A stretch of 13,714 nucleotides of DNA from an uncultured Oscillospiraceae bacterium (GTDB taxonomy: Bacteria > Bacillota > Clostridia > Oscillospirales > Oscillospiraceae), in the NCBI GenBank assembly GCA_948766235.1, contig CAQCFX010000022.1, forward strand, positions 13,588 through 27,301, in the 5' to 3' direction. Positions within the stretch are counted from its first letter, which is position 1. Every line of letters begins with the position of its first letter. Positions 13,607 to 13,714 of this stretch are shown one piece after another. Made by a program: the position numbers and the translations under genes. The notes below the pieces were generated by a model, which saw only the letters and a program-made list of their open reading frames with translations, had not been told where the DNA came from and ran no database searches.

Positions 13607-13714
13607 GAAGCGCGGAGAAGCGGACAGTGAGGGAGCTTGGACCGGAGCGAGGGCAAAAAACCAAGATCTGCGAAGCAGATCTGTATTTTGCCCGAGTCGT
13701 AGGGAAAGGGACCG
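13607..13714 (+). repeat. repeat unit B2 (first 108 bp; continues beyond window)
   Basis: Begins 4 bp after B1 with the identical 17-base head GAAGCGCGGAGAAGCGG. The central hairpin has outer arms GGGCAAAA (13651-13658) / TTTTGCCC (13686-13693), an asymmetric internal loop, then AGATCTGC (13664-13671), triloop GAA, GCAGATCT (13675-13682). The tip contains GCGAAGC, known as an exceptionally stable DNA mini-hairpin. The tail reaches GGGACCG at the window end; the expected GCGTGACAA lies outside. Confidence 0.8.

Noticed and set aside
13403..13664. Minus-strand short frames after the yitT-like gene
   Set aside because: Again translated repeat units; several frames are open at once because the repeat is GC-rich and low in stops.
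12166..13714. CRISPR array
   Set aside because: Units are about 130 bp, variable inside, in pairs and separated by a gene; there are no short direct repeats with uniform spacers and no cas genes.

Overview
The window looks like chromosome from a GC-rich Clostridia species, most likely of the Oscillospiraceae (Flavonifractor / Intestinimonas / Lawsonibacter type). This is an inference from strong Shine-Dalgarno sites, G/C-ending codons, the gene families present (CuAO_N and DUF1266 domains, YitT, a short malic enzyme, a second type IIA topoisomerase pair) and a NADPH-site-less thioredoxin-reductase-like protein. No phage, IS, CRISPR, tRNA or rRNA is visible.

Layout. (1) 1-695, minus strand: a type I L-asparaginase, cut by the window edge, translationally coupled (ATGA overlap) behind a small flavodoxin-like protein. 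(2) 729-789: two back-to-back promoters, one driving that leftward pair and one driving a rightward thioredoxin-reductase-like flavoprotein (818-1618). (3) 1664-2218: a small P-loop protein with its own promoter, a short leader hairpin and a strong terminator-shaped hairpin. (4) 2243-6400: four tightly packed genes (nitroreductase, glycogen debranching enzyme, malic enzyme, unknown 102-residue protein) ended by a 14-bp-stem terminator. No room for a promoter is left between the hairpin at 2187-2218 and the nitroreductase start. (5) 6473-12178: promoter, ParE-like subunit, an exported CuAO_N-DUF1266 protein, and ParC-like subunit. An envelope/exported protein gene sits between the two halves of a topoisomerase. 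(6) 12604-13470: a YitT-family membrane protein.

The most unusual feature is a family of roughly 130-bp, non-coding, same-orientation repeat units. They directly abut or overlap stop codons: a 32-bp mini-unit after parE, a pair after parC (the parC stop codon lies inside the first unit), and a pair after the yitT-like gene that runs off the window. Each full unit carries a different central stem, always capped by a C(GNA)G triloop. The stem changes on both sides at once while the loop stays, which is a covariation signature of a selected hairpin. I do not recognise the family by name. It is the best candidate here for an undescribed element.

Functionally the region mixes central metabolism (glycogen debranching, malate decarboxylation, asparagine hydrolysis), redox flavoproteins and chromosome topology. 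Apart from the co-transcribed blocks there is no evidence that these form one system.
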